Source of the DNA: Oppiella nova
Lineage: Eukaryota > Arthropoda > Arachnida > Sarcoptiformes > Oppiidae
Assembly (NCBI GenBank): GCA_905397405.1
Contig: CAJPVJ010000502.1
Span: forward strand, 1 to 22,162
Reading direction: 5' to 3'
Length of the DNA stretch: 22,162 nt
Part shown: positions 11,201-22,007 of the stretch, in pieces
Position numbering within the stretch: position 1 is the first letter of the stretch
Layout of the letters: every line of letters starts with the position of its first letter
Translations under genes and position numbers: made by a program
Notes under the pieces: generated by a model
Told to the model about the DNA's origin: nothing
Databases searched by the model: none
The model's input: only the letters and a program-made list of their open reading frames with translations

Positions 11201-11646
11201 GACTTACATTTGTTTTAAGACACCAATCAATTGCATTTCATTGGGAGCTATGGATCACATGGAGACTCATCTTCTCCGGGAATTAATGTGTTTTCAAACT
11301 AATGACAGAAAAGTAGAAATAATTAATCATTACTTCTATATATCGGTTATATAAATAAAGTATACGACAAAACTGAAAGAAAATATATCCAAAAGTCAAG
11401 AATGAGGCGAAGCATAAAATGCTATAATAAATAATCAAGTGAGTTTTATATATCCTGGAAATATACACTGCGTTAACACTGTATTGAATTGTGATATTCC
11501 GGGAATTCTGGATATATACTGAAATATACTGTTGACTATATATATGCAGCAAATCTTATTAAAAAATGATTTTCAAGTTTAAAACTTTTATAAACCCAAG
11601 TGTTTGCCGTTGAAGTGTATAAGCGATGAGTTAATAAAAAATGTTT

Positions 11647-11675
<29 letters not shown>
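11647..11675. repeat. (AG)14 microsatellite
   Basis: Uninterrupted AG dinucleotides in intergenic DNA between the two genes. No inverted partner found. Confidence 0.95.
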
Positions 11676-11679
<4 letters not shown>

Positions 11680-12199
11680 TTTAATAGATTGGATTCTAGC
11701 GAAAAGTAAATGTTTTGTTATACTTTATAAATAAATTAAATTAAAAAGATAAATATAAGACTTCATAATAAATAGGACTCAGTTTATGGGTACATCCATG
11801 TTATATTTAGCCTACATTAAAGTATATAAATACTAAATATAGTAGCATTATTATGAATGTCAAATACAATCAACTAATACGCCCACAGAATCTGTAACTA
11901 AATATATACAATATACTGTATGATTTTTTATATAAAATATTTCATATCTATTTGTAATATCAGTGCAAAAACCTTTTGCCAGTAGAGATGTACAGTACTA
12001 AACATACACGTCATAAGCAGTACATAAGACATTGCACAATAAAACCACCCTGCCCAGACAGTCTAGTTATTTAGTTTAGTTTAAGTATATGAAGTTTAGA
12101 TAAACACATACCATTCCAGCACTTGACTTCCCTCAATCTTAAGCAGTTCATCTTAGATTATGACCAATGTATGTATCTTATAAATATTTTATGAATCCT

Positions 12200-12310
12200 A
12201 TATAAAATTTTAATAAGCTTTAAACATTTTGGTATAGTTTTTAGTTGATATAATATAATTGAACATATTTTTAATTTTAATTGAAAGTTACCTGGAATAC
12301 GTTAAGACAC
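12200..12310. mobile_element. Half copy of a MITE related to the 14722-14946 element (tandem unit 1)
   Basis: The stretch ending AATACGTTAAGACAC aligns at roughly 80% identity with the right half of the 225-bp element (AATACGCTGGGACAC end, and the shared interior GATATAATATAATT / TAATTTTAATT). The left half is absent or was lost. It is part of the tandem unit, so it was copied along with the gene end. Confidence 0.65.
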
Positions 12311-12510
12311 CTGTTACAATGCAATATATTTAATTGAACATATATTATATAATATTATTTATAAACATTGATTATTAAAATCAATATAAATTTGTTGTAA
12401 TTTACAGATTATTAGATAGATATTAAAAATAGGAGTTTACTCTACAGTAAGCTAGCACTTTTAATATTTAAACAATATCTATAGTACATGTAATACAAAG
12501 TAATAATAAA

Positions 12511-12816
12511 TTATTTAAATAAATTGACAATAAATAGATAGTTTAAGACACAGATGAGGATGAGTTGTGAGAACTCATAGGAATTCATAGGAAATAAGTC
12601 GAGACAATAGAAACCAATGACAGGACCCGACAGTCGGCTAATCATTGACTCGATTCTCAATTTCTGTCTATAAGTCAGTGAATGTGTGATTAGTATTGAA
12701 CACAACAATGGATAGCATTTGTGAGCGATTTTCGATACGATTGCCATCAATGAGTTCACAGCAAAAAGTAATAACAAAAATATAAAAAATGAACAAAACA
12801 GTGTCCATAATTTAAA
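12511..12816 (-). pseudogene. Truncated tandem copy of the chemoreceptor-like gene (C-terminal fragment)
   Basis: This repeats the last roughly 100 codons of the neighbouring gene at 13139-14434, beginning at the FKLW of its sixth helix (12816) and ending at the same stop. The frame is intact and nearly identical: I see one amino-acid change (Ile for Thr in the SIL-THSLTY stretch) and a silent change in the Pro codon before MNSYEF. Upstream of 12816 the sequence is directly the 3' flank of the intact copy, so the fragment has no promoter or start of its own (the first ORF codon is a TTG). It was evidently created by a recent tandem duplication and is unlikely to make a functional receptor. 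Confidence 0.85.
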
Positions 12817-12822
12817 AATCCT

Positions 12823-12933
12823 ATATAAAATTTTAATAAGCTTTAAACATTTTGGTATAGTTTTTAGTTGATATAATATAATTGAACATATTTTTAATTT
12901 TAATTGAAAGTTACCTGGAATACGTTAAGACAC
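12823..12933. mobile_element. Half copy of the same MITE family (tandem unit 2)
   Basis: Identical in arrangement to the copy at 12200-12310, 623 bp further on. It lies about 200 bp downstream of the stop codon of the intact chemoreceptor-like gene, so that gene has relatives of one MITE family on both sides. Confidence 0.65.
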
Positions 12934-13138
12934 CTGTTACAATGTAATATATTTAATTGAACATATATTATATAATATTATTTATTAACATTGATTATTA
13001 AAATCAATATAAATTTGTTGTAATTTACAGATTATTAGATAGATATTAAAAATAGGAGTTTACTCTACAGTAAGCTAGCACTTTTAATATTTAAACAATA
13101 TCTATAGTATTATACATGTAATACAAAGTAATAATAAA

Positions 13139-14434
13139 TTATTTAAATAAATTGACAATAAATAGATAGTTTAAGACACAGATGAGGATGAGTTGTGAGA
13201 ACTCATAGGAATTCATTGGAAATAAGTCGAGACAATAGAAACCAATGACAGGACCCGACAGTCGGCTAATCATTGACTCGATTCTCAATTTCTGTCTATA
13301 AGTCAGTGAATGTGTGGTTAGTATTGAACACAACAATGGATAGCATTTGTGAGCGATTTTCGATACGATTGCCATCAATGAGTTCACAGCAAAAAGTAAT
13401 AACAAAAATATAAAAAATGAACAAAACAGTGTCCATAATTTAAACATTGGATCTGTTTTTCGATTATGCGATGAATATAACATTAACTCACAGCAAGGTA
13501 TTGCCATAAAATATATCATGAAAACTATTTTCGAGAAAAATTTATTCAACGTATGAGTGGTTCGTGTGATAGCGTTGTGTTCAACAATGGCTCGCATTAG
13601 CCGTCCGTTGAGTCCATGTTTTGTCCAAATCTCTATCCGACTATTGATTGCATGGAAACTGTACTTCAAATACATGGCTATTACGAAGAACATACAGGCC
13701 CCGATACATAATAAGGTATATAAGTGAATAAATGCCATAATTGTAATAAATGCCCAGAATATAATAGGTATCAAGGTGTAATTATAATGACTGTCAAAAT
13801 AGGCAAAAATTGTCGGTATTATTACAATTAATGACCAGATTGTTGTATTTACATATAGTGTTGGAGTGATAAATAAATTCATATAAATATTGAATATTAG
13901 GTTAACTTTCTGATCATTTCTGTAACTAATGGGCAAAACAGATCGTTTGTGTTTCAAATCATTGAATACATTCACAATTAATAATTTGTTTCTATATTCA
14001 TAGATATTAAAGACCATACTAATGATAATTGTAGACATTGCGGTTAAAACCCCTAACAAACTAACGATTTGTGAATTTCCCAATATATATGTCGGGTCAC
14101 ACAATAACCTCTGAAACCAGAGCTTATTGGTACTATTGGTACTAGGTGATATTATTACAATTATTAAAAATCTGATTGCGAATATTAATGTTATAATTTT
14201 GATGATAATTATGACGACTAAACGTCTAATGCTTTTGAATCCGGACTCGTATTCATCGAAATCCACACAAATCGTGAAATACATGTTTTTGCACCACTTT
14301 TCCAATAGTGATATGGCATGACCAGGGTCGTACCAGTTTTCTAGTTTAATACCAAATATCTTTTTCAACAAATATATTATGAATTTTGATAACTTGTTGT
14401 TAGGCTTTCTATGGAAATAATATTTTTCATTCAT
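13139..14434 (-). CDS. Seven-helix chemoreceptor-like membrane protein (gustatory-receptor type), intact
   Basis: An intronless 431-residue ORF from ATG (14434) to the stop at 13139-13141. It is a hydrophobic polytopic protein. Helical segments are visible at about residues 72-95, 117-144, 178-212, 220-257, 298-320, 331-357 and 411-429, with a charged region (about 358-395) before the last one. Length, helix number and a conserved patch just before and into the last helix (GFYCLDLFPMNSYEF, about 398-412) resemble arthropod gustatory/odorant-type receptors, whose last helix has a TY-hydrophobic-QF signature; here the equivalent is SYEFSQL. From memory, the CLDLFPMNSYEF patch recurs in mite proteins, but I could not search. 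If correct, it would be a ligand-gated cation channel subunit of chemosensory neurons. The 3' end is tandemly duplicated downstream and a MITE lies upstream. The codon use is A+T-rich. A second ATG occurs nearby in another frame; the one chosen gives the full ORF. Confidence 0.6.
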   Translation of the reverse strand: MNEKYYFHRKPNNKLSKFIIYLLKKIFGIKLENWYDPGHAISLLEKWCKNMYFTICVDFDEYESGFKSIRRLVVIIIIKIITLIFAIRFLIIVIISPSTNSTNKLWFQRLLCDPTYILGNSQIVSLLGVLTAMSTIIISMVFNIYEYRNKLLIVNVFNDLKHKRSVLPISYRNDQKVNLIFNIYMNLFITPTLYVNTTIWSLIVIIPTIFAYFDSHYNYTLIPIIFWAFITIMAFIHLYTLLCIGACMFFVIAMYLKYSFHAINSRIEIWTKHGLNGRLMRAIVEHNAITRTTHTLNKFFSKIVFMIYFMAIPCCELMLYSSHNRKTDPMFKLWTLFCSFFIFLLLLFAVNSLMAIVSKIAHKCYPLLCSILTTHSLTYRQKLRIESMISRLSGPVIGFYCLDLFPMNSYEFSQLILICVLNYLFIVNLFK

Positions 14435-14721
14435 TTTAAAGTTGAATATGATAATACTCTAGTAAATAATGTTTGAAATTAATTATTTAACAGATATATC
14501 ATACTAGTATTTTAGTACTTATAAAATATAAAAGTAGATTATCAATTGAGTTTATATCGTTGCTCTATGTAATTAAAAATCAATATATCGATATCAATGC
14601 ATTTTACTTATCAATTTGAATAATAAAATATTAAATTGACATTTTTAGAAAAGTTTTTCCACTAATAATTATATAATACGTATAAAAATTTTAAAAAACT
14701 TAATATTAAGAATTATAACGG

Positions 14722-14946
14722 GTGTCCCAGCGTAGTAGCACTACTTTAAACTTAAATTACAAATATTTACAATAATATTATCTTGACAAAAACTATACTA
14801 AAATATTGGACATTTACTGAGTTTATTTAAAAAACGCACATAAAATATTAATAAATTTCCTACATTTGAGTATAGTTTTTGTTAATATAATATAATTATA
14901 AATATTTCTAATTTTAATTTAAAGTCGTGCTAATACGCTGGGACAC
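14722..14946. mobile_element. Foldback MITE, 225 bp, with long terminal inverted repeats
   Basis: Ends GTGTCCCAGCGTA and, in inverse, TACGCTGGGACAC. The complementarity continues inward with mismatches for about 100 bases on each side (GTAGCACTACTTTAAA at the left against its inverse at the right), leaving almost no unique centre. No coding capacity. This is the form of a non-autonomous DNA transposon. I cannot see a convincing target-site duplication, so the superfamily is not assigned. It lies about 290 bp upstream of the start codon of the chemoreceptor-like gene. Confidence 0.8.
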
Positions 14947-17186
14947 ATTTTATAATATAAATAAATACTGAGCTAATACAGTATGAAAGTTATAAATTAC
15001 AATTAAATCGCACGCAATTGTGTTATAGTTTTCGTATGAATAGAATTTCACAAATATTTTCGAAAATAATTATAAAATAATTTTTAATGTTAGCTTGAAG
15101 TAATCTATGTCATATTAATAAATATGACAGGTGCAGTATATGTAATGTACAGTAGACTTCATTATTTAATCAATACAAACAGGCGACTATCATGAACTAA
15201 GCAATACTTTGTATACCTATAGTAAAAGTACAAAATTAATTGTTATTTATTTAAGTACCTATAAATTCTTATATGAGAATCAAAGCCATAATAAGTTATT
15301 AACTCAGAGTCACTCTTATAGTGATAATAATCAAACCGTTTTACTAATTGTCGACTAAATCTACACTGATTAACATTACCTTAATTAGGCATAAATTGGC
15401 ATCACTTTCAGATCTAATGTCAAATTATTTTGTTTTCGATTAAAATATTGAATAATTTTTAATTTTAAAAATGGTTGCACTAAATATCACCCTGACATGA
15501 TTTTAATTTTACGTAAAATGTTTTTGGAGGTGTCATATTACGCCTACTAAAATATTGATATTGCTATTTTTGTTTTGTTCTGGTTGATATAAATCATTGC
15601 ATTATTTTTATTTACTGTAAATTAACTATCAATCAATATGAAAGGTACGTAACTTACAAGGATATGTAAAACAGGTATATTTCCGGAATATGCAAAGCAT
15701 TTCAATGTGTCAGTGACATGCAATTTATAGTAAATATTTGCAATTTAAAACCTATTTTCCTATTTCCAGTCATTATGATTAATTTATAAAATTATTTCAC
15801 AATTTTCTACATTATTATATCAAAATTCCGGGGCTTATAATGCATTGGATTCTCTAAATATAAGCAAAATTTACTAACATTTCAAACATAACAAAGAATT
15901 GATACAAATATGGCTTGCAATTTTTAGGCATCGTAACAAAAGTCACACTATAATTGAATAAAATATTTTGTGAAAAGTCAGTAATGTATAAAATATGAGA
16001 CATTATGTGTGAAAAGCAAATATGAATGCCCGGGATATATATATGAGTACCATATCTGCTAATGGATGTGTGTTTCTCGTGATTAATACACTCCACGACT
16101 GAATGGCAGCGAAAATGTTTGGTTTGTATTGCGAAACATATGAAAGAATTTATTTTGCATTTTGTGTTTGAATTATGTTTTTGATTCGTGCGGTCGTTGT
16201 TGTTGTCGTAGGGAAATGAGCGTTGAATTGATTTTTGTGTTACTATTCATCGAAAATCTATACAAAAAACAAGAGAAGAGTGGGAGAGATAGAGACAAAC
16301 AGACATACAGACAGACTGATAGGGAGGGAAAGTAATGTCAATGAGATCTTCCTCGAGAGATTGTGGGCAGAAAGCGAGAGAGAGAGAGAGAGAGAGCATT
16401 GAATACAAGTAATGAATTGATTTGGACTAAAGTGAGAAGAATTGGTCCCAAAAAAAAGTTAAACCAGTCATGCATTTAAAGAAAGCCTTTCATTGATTAC
16501 AGGATTCGCTAATAAACACAACAAAAACTTTTTTATATATAAACAAAGCGTTAATTGAATGCATAAAAGAAGCGGAAATTTAAGTTTGAATTAATCCCTA
16601 TATATAATTGCATCTCATTTAACAAACAATGACTTATTTAACTATTTAATTAGATATTTTTCTAATCAATTCTGGGCACAGAATAACCGTGTATATATAT
16701 ATAAATGCTTGCGTTATTTCATTGGGCTAAATGTATTTAATGATTGATTTTCAGTTATCAGTATATTTTGAGACATTTTATCGCATCCTATTTGACCGGA
16801 TAGTGAGTGTGAGAGTGAGAGAAAGACTACTGTCTATAGTCTATACAAAAAAAATTAAGTTTAGCTTAAAATTCTCGCCGGAATTAAACGCGAAATTTCA
16901 TTACAATCTTGTTTTGTATTCTGAGACAGTCGTCGAGTATTAGACACTTTAACAATATAAGCCAGGTATAGTGGATATAATCTATAAATTAATGCCTGGA
17001 GGCGCTATCATATATATCAGAAGCATTTATAGTTAATTTATTATTAAAGTAAATATGTGTGAAATAAAAATATTTTATGGTTGTAGGACTGATAGCAAAC
17101 ATTGGCACCTCTATTGAGGTTGACTTTGATTTTGAAGCATTTCTTATCTAATAGACTGAGTATAACAATACGGGTCTAACCCCTAA
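14947..17186. other. Intergenic region upstream of the chemoreceptor-like gene, no gene seen
   Basis: No ORF above 80 codons and no protein recognised. The part from about 16080 to 16440 is less A+T-rich and has a purine-rich strand with GAGA-type repeats. It could belong to a promoter or 5' UTR of an unseen transcript, but nothing else supports that. Confidence 0.6.
16376..16396. repeat. (GA)10 microsatellite at the end of a purine-rich tract
   Basis: GA dinucleotides that continue a purine-rich stretch beginning about 16270 (GAGAAGAGTGGGAGAGATAG, GACAGACTGATAGGGAGGGA). Confidence 0.95.
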
Positions 17187-17341
17187 CCCACACCAGGCCT
17201 GACATGTAATCCCAAAAGAGTCCGCTTATAAAATCTAATAGATTTTAAGGCAATTTTTACGTCTGAATTATACACTACTGTACTCTCTATCCATCTATTG
17301 ATAACCAGAATTTCTGAACACATAAACCAATTATTTTATAC

Positions 17342-17344
<3 letters not shown>

Positions 17345-17373
<29 letters not shown>
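17345..17373. repeat. (AG)n microsatellite in the left arm, paired with 21974-22004
   Basis: Flanks (TTATACAAC before, AAATTGGAG after) are the inverse of those around the TC run at 21974-22004, so the two tracts descend from one. Confidence 0.95.
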
Positions 17374-17376
<3 letters not shown>

Positions 17377-18597
17377 TGGAGAAAAATTTCTTTTCAGTTA
17401 TGAATCAAAAAGCATTGATAGAAATGGTTGTGCGAGATGTAAGGGCTGGTGTGTGGTGTTGAGGGCTTTTACTCATCTATTTGCTAATGATGTGAATGGG
17501 TTTCGTGTGTACAGTGTGTATGTGATCACCATTTTTATGCCACACAGACATAGATCATAGTTATGTGAGAGATGATAGTGATATACATCACACTCTTTAT
17601 GTAATATATCGGTTCATATCTCTAACACAACAAAATTGGTTCATCTCTTATAATACGTATATGTATTTGGTTTTGAATTTCGTTTATTCACTCGTTTTGG
17701 CCATTTTTGGGCCATTTATTTACAGTCAACACAAGTCTCACTCATATTGGGTACAAATTATTTGATTATATTCACAAGAATTTCTTAATTCTCAGTAATG
17801 AATATACTGTATATTATAGCTAAAAATACATTACATTGGCTAAGCTGTACATAATATTATTATGATGCCAACCTCCACCTCCCATTCCGGTAATAGGCAT
17901 ATAAGTTAATCCGGATGCATTTATAAGTAAGAGATCATTGAGTACCAATGTAATTGACTTAGCTGATACATTAATGCAAATATGATTCCTAATAATCCTT
18001 ATAAATGTCTTGCAATCATATCGCAGTAAAACATACGCTATATTTGTATGAATTAAATGAATAGATAAAGGATTTCCCTGATGACTTTTTTGGGGCTTAT
18101 TTTCGGTTTGAATTAAGACTTTTGGACATCAGTTTGTATTTATTGGCCTAAAAACAAGTACAATATATACAGTGTATCTCAATATATAGTATTTGAGATA
18201 TATTGGCACAGAATCTGACAGACATTCCTGTGAACTACTGTTCCGGATATCAAAACACAGACTTAAATGAAACGGTAATTTGTCGGCAAAAAGTTATATA
18301 CAGATAACTCTACTATTAAATAGGTTTATCAAACAAACAAATCTCGTTATTTTTGGACTACTATTCATATGAATGATATCGTAATTGCATTCATGAAATG
18401 TTTGTTTTTATTCGCCTTTAAATTAATTGTTTGCTTTAAAAATAGATTTATGAGTATTTTGTGTCTGACTTTTATCTCAAACTTTTCGCATGTAATTAGT
18501 CCTCTAGACTTTACAATTATTTTTAAGGTCTCGTATCCATTGTTTGAGAAAAGACGATAATACAAGTTATAATTATAGCAAAAATATATATTAAAGG

Positions 18598-18600
<3 letters not shown>

Positions 18601-18630
<30 letters not shown>
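18601..18630. repeat. (GA)15 microsatellite in the left arm, paired with 20711-20747
   Basis: Preceded by TTAAAGGGAT and followed by TGAGTGTATAATACGG, the inverse of the flanks of the longer CT run at 20711-20747. The length difference (about 30 against 37) shows independent change since duplication. Confidence 0.95.
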
Positions 18631-18633
<3 letters not shown>

Positions 18634-19398
18634 GTGTATAATACGGTTCATTAACTATAATAAGTTTCATATGTCTTATGACGCAAACAATATTTCTTTT
18701 GATTTATATTTCTTAAACTTTAATTAAGAAAAGATATAAATATATCCCAAAAACATATAAATTCTTTATAAATAGAAATTAAATATTTAAACTCTACTAA
18801 TGTTTTTGTTGTCAGCTTTCATAAAGTTTGTTTGCAAACTCAAAATACAATATAATAGTAATACTGTACCGGTATATATTTTTAACTTACAATTGTTTTT
18901 AGCATTGGCATGAATTGTGTAAATAATTTAAGAGTTTACTTATAAATTATCGTACTAGTCATAATAAATTACATTTATTTTTAGTTTATTTTACATCAAA
19001 TTTTCAAGTAAGATAATTTAATATTCTTATCATTTCAACAACTTTATAATTTAATATTTGTATGTCTGGTTTTAACACTTGCGATAGACTTTACATAATA
19101 AATTATTAATAATTAAGAAACTTGTACATTTTAAAATTAAATTATAATGATTAATGTATAGTTAAAGTATAATTTAAGCTAAATTCCAACCTATTAGAAT
19201 TTAATAATATTTTATTTGTCTGTATATTATTATAAAGTTATTATAAAATTATTAATAAAATATCCGTAAAATATTATTTTCGACAAAATAAATAGTATAT
19301 TTTGGTAAACAGTATCCAAAATAAATTCATTGCATTTGATATAATCTAAATATCTACTGTATATTAATATTTATGATAATACTACAAATGAATTGGAT

Positions 19399-19916
19399 TC
19401 ATAAATATTCGCATTGTAGCATTGCATGTATTAGCAAGCAAATAATTTCGCGAAATACGTTAATGCAATATAAATAATAATAGTATTATAGATGTGAAAT
19501 AATGGATGATATGATAAATGGATGCCAGCGTTTGAGGTGAAATGGTTTGTGACACTGCAATATGATTGATGTCTATTCGGTTAAAACACTATATCCTCAA
19601 TCACTTCCTTCTAATAGCTATACTCTTATCTAAACTCTAATATAAGTCATAACCGTAAACGACTGTTTGCTCGCGATTTTTGTTTATACACTATTAGACG
19701 GGTGTTAAGACCTATATATAGATTAATATACACTTCAAATATGTGCTTGTAATTTAATGTATATACCATAGACTTCATCCAAGTTAATCTATTAATACAA
19801 TAAGACACACATTTAATGGCAAATTGTATTCTCATTAATACATACACTAACTCTATAATAATGACAAGAGTTTGTGTTTTTTGGATAGAATTAAAAGTGG
19901 TTCATAAAAAATAAAC
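19399..19916. other. Unique spacer (518 bp) between the arms of the inverted duplication
   Basis: Neither arm matches this stretch and it does not fold on itself in any extended way that I can see. It is somewhat less A+T-rich than the adjoining arm ends. The short ORFs here have no recognisable protein. Its presence means the structure is a spaced inverted repeat, not a perfect hairpin junction. Confidence 0.85.
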
Positions 19917-20706
19917 ATCCAATTCATTTGTAGTATTATCATAAATATTAATATACAGTAGATATTTAGATTATATCAAATGCAATGAATTTATTTTGGA
20001 TACTGTTTACCAAAATATACTATTTATTTTGTCGAAAATAATATGTTACGGATATTTTATTAATAATTTTATAATAATTTTATAATAACTTTATAATAAT
20101 ATACAGGCTAATAAAATACTATTTGTCTAATTATAATGATAAATAAATTCTAATATGGTGGAATTTAGCTTAACTTATACTTTAACTATACATTAATCAT
20201 TATAATTTAATTTAAAAATGTACAAGTTTCTTAATTATTAATAATTTATTATGTAAAGTCTATCGCAAATGTTAAAACCAGACATACAAATATTAAATTA
20301 TAAAGTTGTTGAAATGATAAGAATATTAAATTATCTTACTTGAAAATATGATAAAAATCATCTAAAAATAAATGTAATTTACTATGACTAGTACGATAAT
20401 TTATAAGTAAACTCTTAAATTATTTACACAATTCATGCCAATGCTAAAAACAATTGTAAGTTAAAAATATATACCGTTATTACTATTATATTGTATTTTG
20501 AGTTTGCAAACAAACTTTATGAAAGCTGACACAAAAATATTAGTAGGGTTTAAATATTTAATTTCTATTTATAAAGAATTTATATGTTTTTCGGATATAT
20601 TTATCTCTTTTCTTAATTAAAGTTTAAGAAATATAAATCAAATGAAATATTGTTTGCGTCATAAGACATGTGAAACTTATTATAGTTAATGAACCGTATT
20701 ATACAC

Positions 20707-20710
<4 letters not shown>

Positions 20711-20747
<37 letters not shown>
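20711..20747. repeat. (CT)n microsatellite in the right arm
   Basis: Inverse partner of the GA tract at 18601-18630, about 7 bases longer. Confidence 0.95.
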
Positions 20748-20750
<3 letters not shown>

Positions 20751-21970
20751 CCTTTAATATATATTTTTGCTATAATTATAACTTTTATTATCGTCTTTTC
20801 TCAAACAATGGATACGAGACCTTAAAAATAATTGTAAAGTCTAGAGCACTAATTACATGCGAAAAGTTTGAGATAAGTCACACAAAATACTCATAAATCT
20901 ATTTTTAAAACAAACAATTAATTTAAAGGCGAACAAAAACAAACATTTCTGAATGCAATTATGATATCATTCATATGAATAGTAGTCCAAAAATAACGAG
21001 ATTTGTTTGTTTGATAAACCCATTTAATAGTAAAGTTATCTGTATATAACTTTTTGCCGACAAATTACCGTTTCATTTAAGTCTGTGTTTTGATATCCGG
21101 AACAGTAGTTCACAGGAATGTCTGTCAGATTCTGTGCCAATATATCTCAAATACTATATACTGAGATACACTGTATGTACTTTACTTGCTTTTAGGCCAA
21201 TAAATACTAACTGATGTCCAAAAAATCTTAATTCAAACCGAAAATAAGCCCCAAAAAAGTCACTAGGGAAATCCTTTATCTATTCATTTAATTCATACAA
21301 ATATAGCGTATGTTTTACTGCGATATGATTGCAAGACATTTATAAGGATTATTAGAAATCATATTTGCATTAATGTATCAGCTAAGTCAATTACATTGGT
21401 ACTCAATGATCTCTTACTTATAAATGCATCCGGATTAACTTATATGCCTATTACCGGAATGGGAGGTGGAGGTTGGCATCATAATAATATTAAGTACAGC
21501 TTAGCCAATGTACTGTATTTTTAGCTATAATGTACAGTATATTCATTACTGAGAATTAAGAAATTCTTGTGAATATAATCAAATAATTTGTACACAATAT
21601 GAGTGAGACTTGTGTTGACTGTAAATAAATGGCCCAAAAATCGCCAAAAACGAGTGAATAAACGAAATTCAAAACCAAATACATATACGTATTATATAAG
21701 AGATGAACCAATTTTGTTGTGTTAGAGATATGAACCGATATATTACATAAAGAGTGTGATGTATATCACTATCATCTCTCACATAACTATGATCTATGTC
21801 TGTGTGGCATAAAAATGGTGATCACATACACACTGTACACACGAAACCCATTCACATCATTAGCAAATAGATGAGTAAAAGCCCTCAACACCACACACCA
21901 GCCCTTACATCTCGCACAACCATTTCTATCAATGCTTTTTGATTCATAACTGAAAAGAAATTTTTCTCCA

Positions 21971-21973
<3 letters not shown>

Positions 21974-22004
<31 letters not shown>
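21974..22004. repeat. (TC)n microsatellite in the right arm
   Basis: Inverse partner of the AG tract at 17345-17373. Confidence 0.95.

Positions 22005-22007
<3 letters not shown>

Larger units (their letters stand above)
8021..12193. other. Intergenic region between the two genes, no gene seen
   Basis: Four kilobases of A+T-rich DNA with stop codons throughout. The longest ORF is 89 codons on the minus strand (11283-11552), low in information and without a recognisable domain. It contains the third exact ACAGAATATTCTGT (8725-8738) and an extreme A+T block at about 8800-9850. The two genes end toward each other here (convergent). Confidence 0.7.
12194..13444. repeat. Direct tandem duplication, two units of about 625 bp
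   Basis: Unit 1 is 12194-12816 (623 bp) and unit 2 is 12817-13444 (628 bp), head to tail with no spacer. Both start AATCCTATATAAAATTTTAA and end CCATAATTTAAA. The units differ by few substitutions and by a 5-base insertion in unit 2 (near 13110), so the duplication is recent. Each contains the last exon portion of the chemoreceptor-like gene, its 3' flank and a half MITE. Only unit 2 is continuous with the complete gene. Confidence 0.95.
17187..19398. repeat. Left arm of a large inverted duplication (2212 bp)
   Basis: Starts CCCACACCAGGCCTGACATG and ends ACAAATGAATTGGAT. It is the reverse complement of 19917-22162 over its whole length, including two GA tracts (17345-17373 and 18601-18630) that match CT tracts in the other arm. 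In the stretches I compared by eye the arms agree at about 95-97%, with scattered substitutions and small indels (for example a 6-base difference near 18865 and a 2-base one near 17650). The short ORFs in the arm are not kept between arms and I consider it non-coding. Confidence 0.95.

Noticed and set aside
15470-15560. Possible further MITE copy (TTGCACTAAATATCACCCTGAC region)
   Set aside because: It resembles the MITE end only over scattered bases and lacks the GGGACAC terminus, so the similarity is likely chance in A+T-rich DNA.
17174-17190. Telomere-like CTAACCCCTAACCC
   Set aside because: Only two units, irregular, and not the TTAGG type expected in arthropods; no further repeats nearby.
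18365-18670. 101-codon minus-strand ORF in the left arm
   Set aside because: Part of it is a translated GA microsatellite (Ser-Leu repeats), and the frame is not preserved in the other arm.
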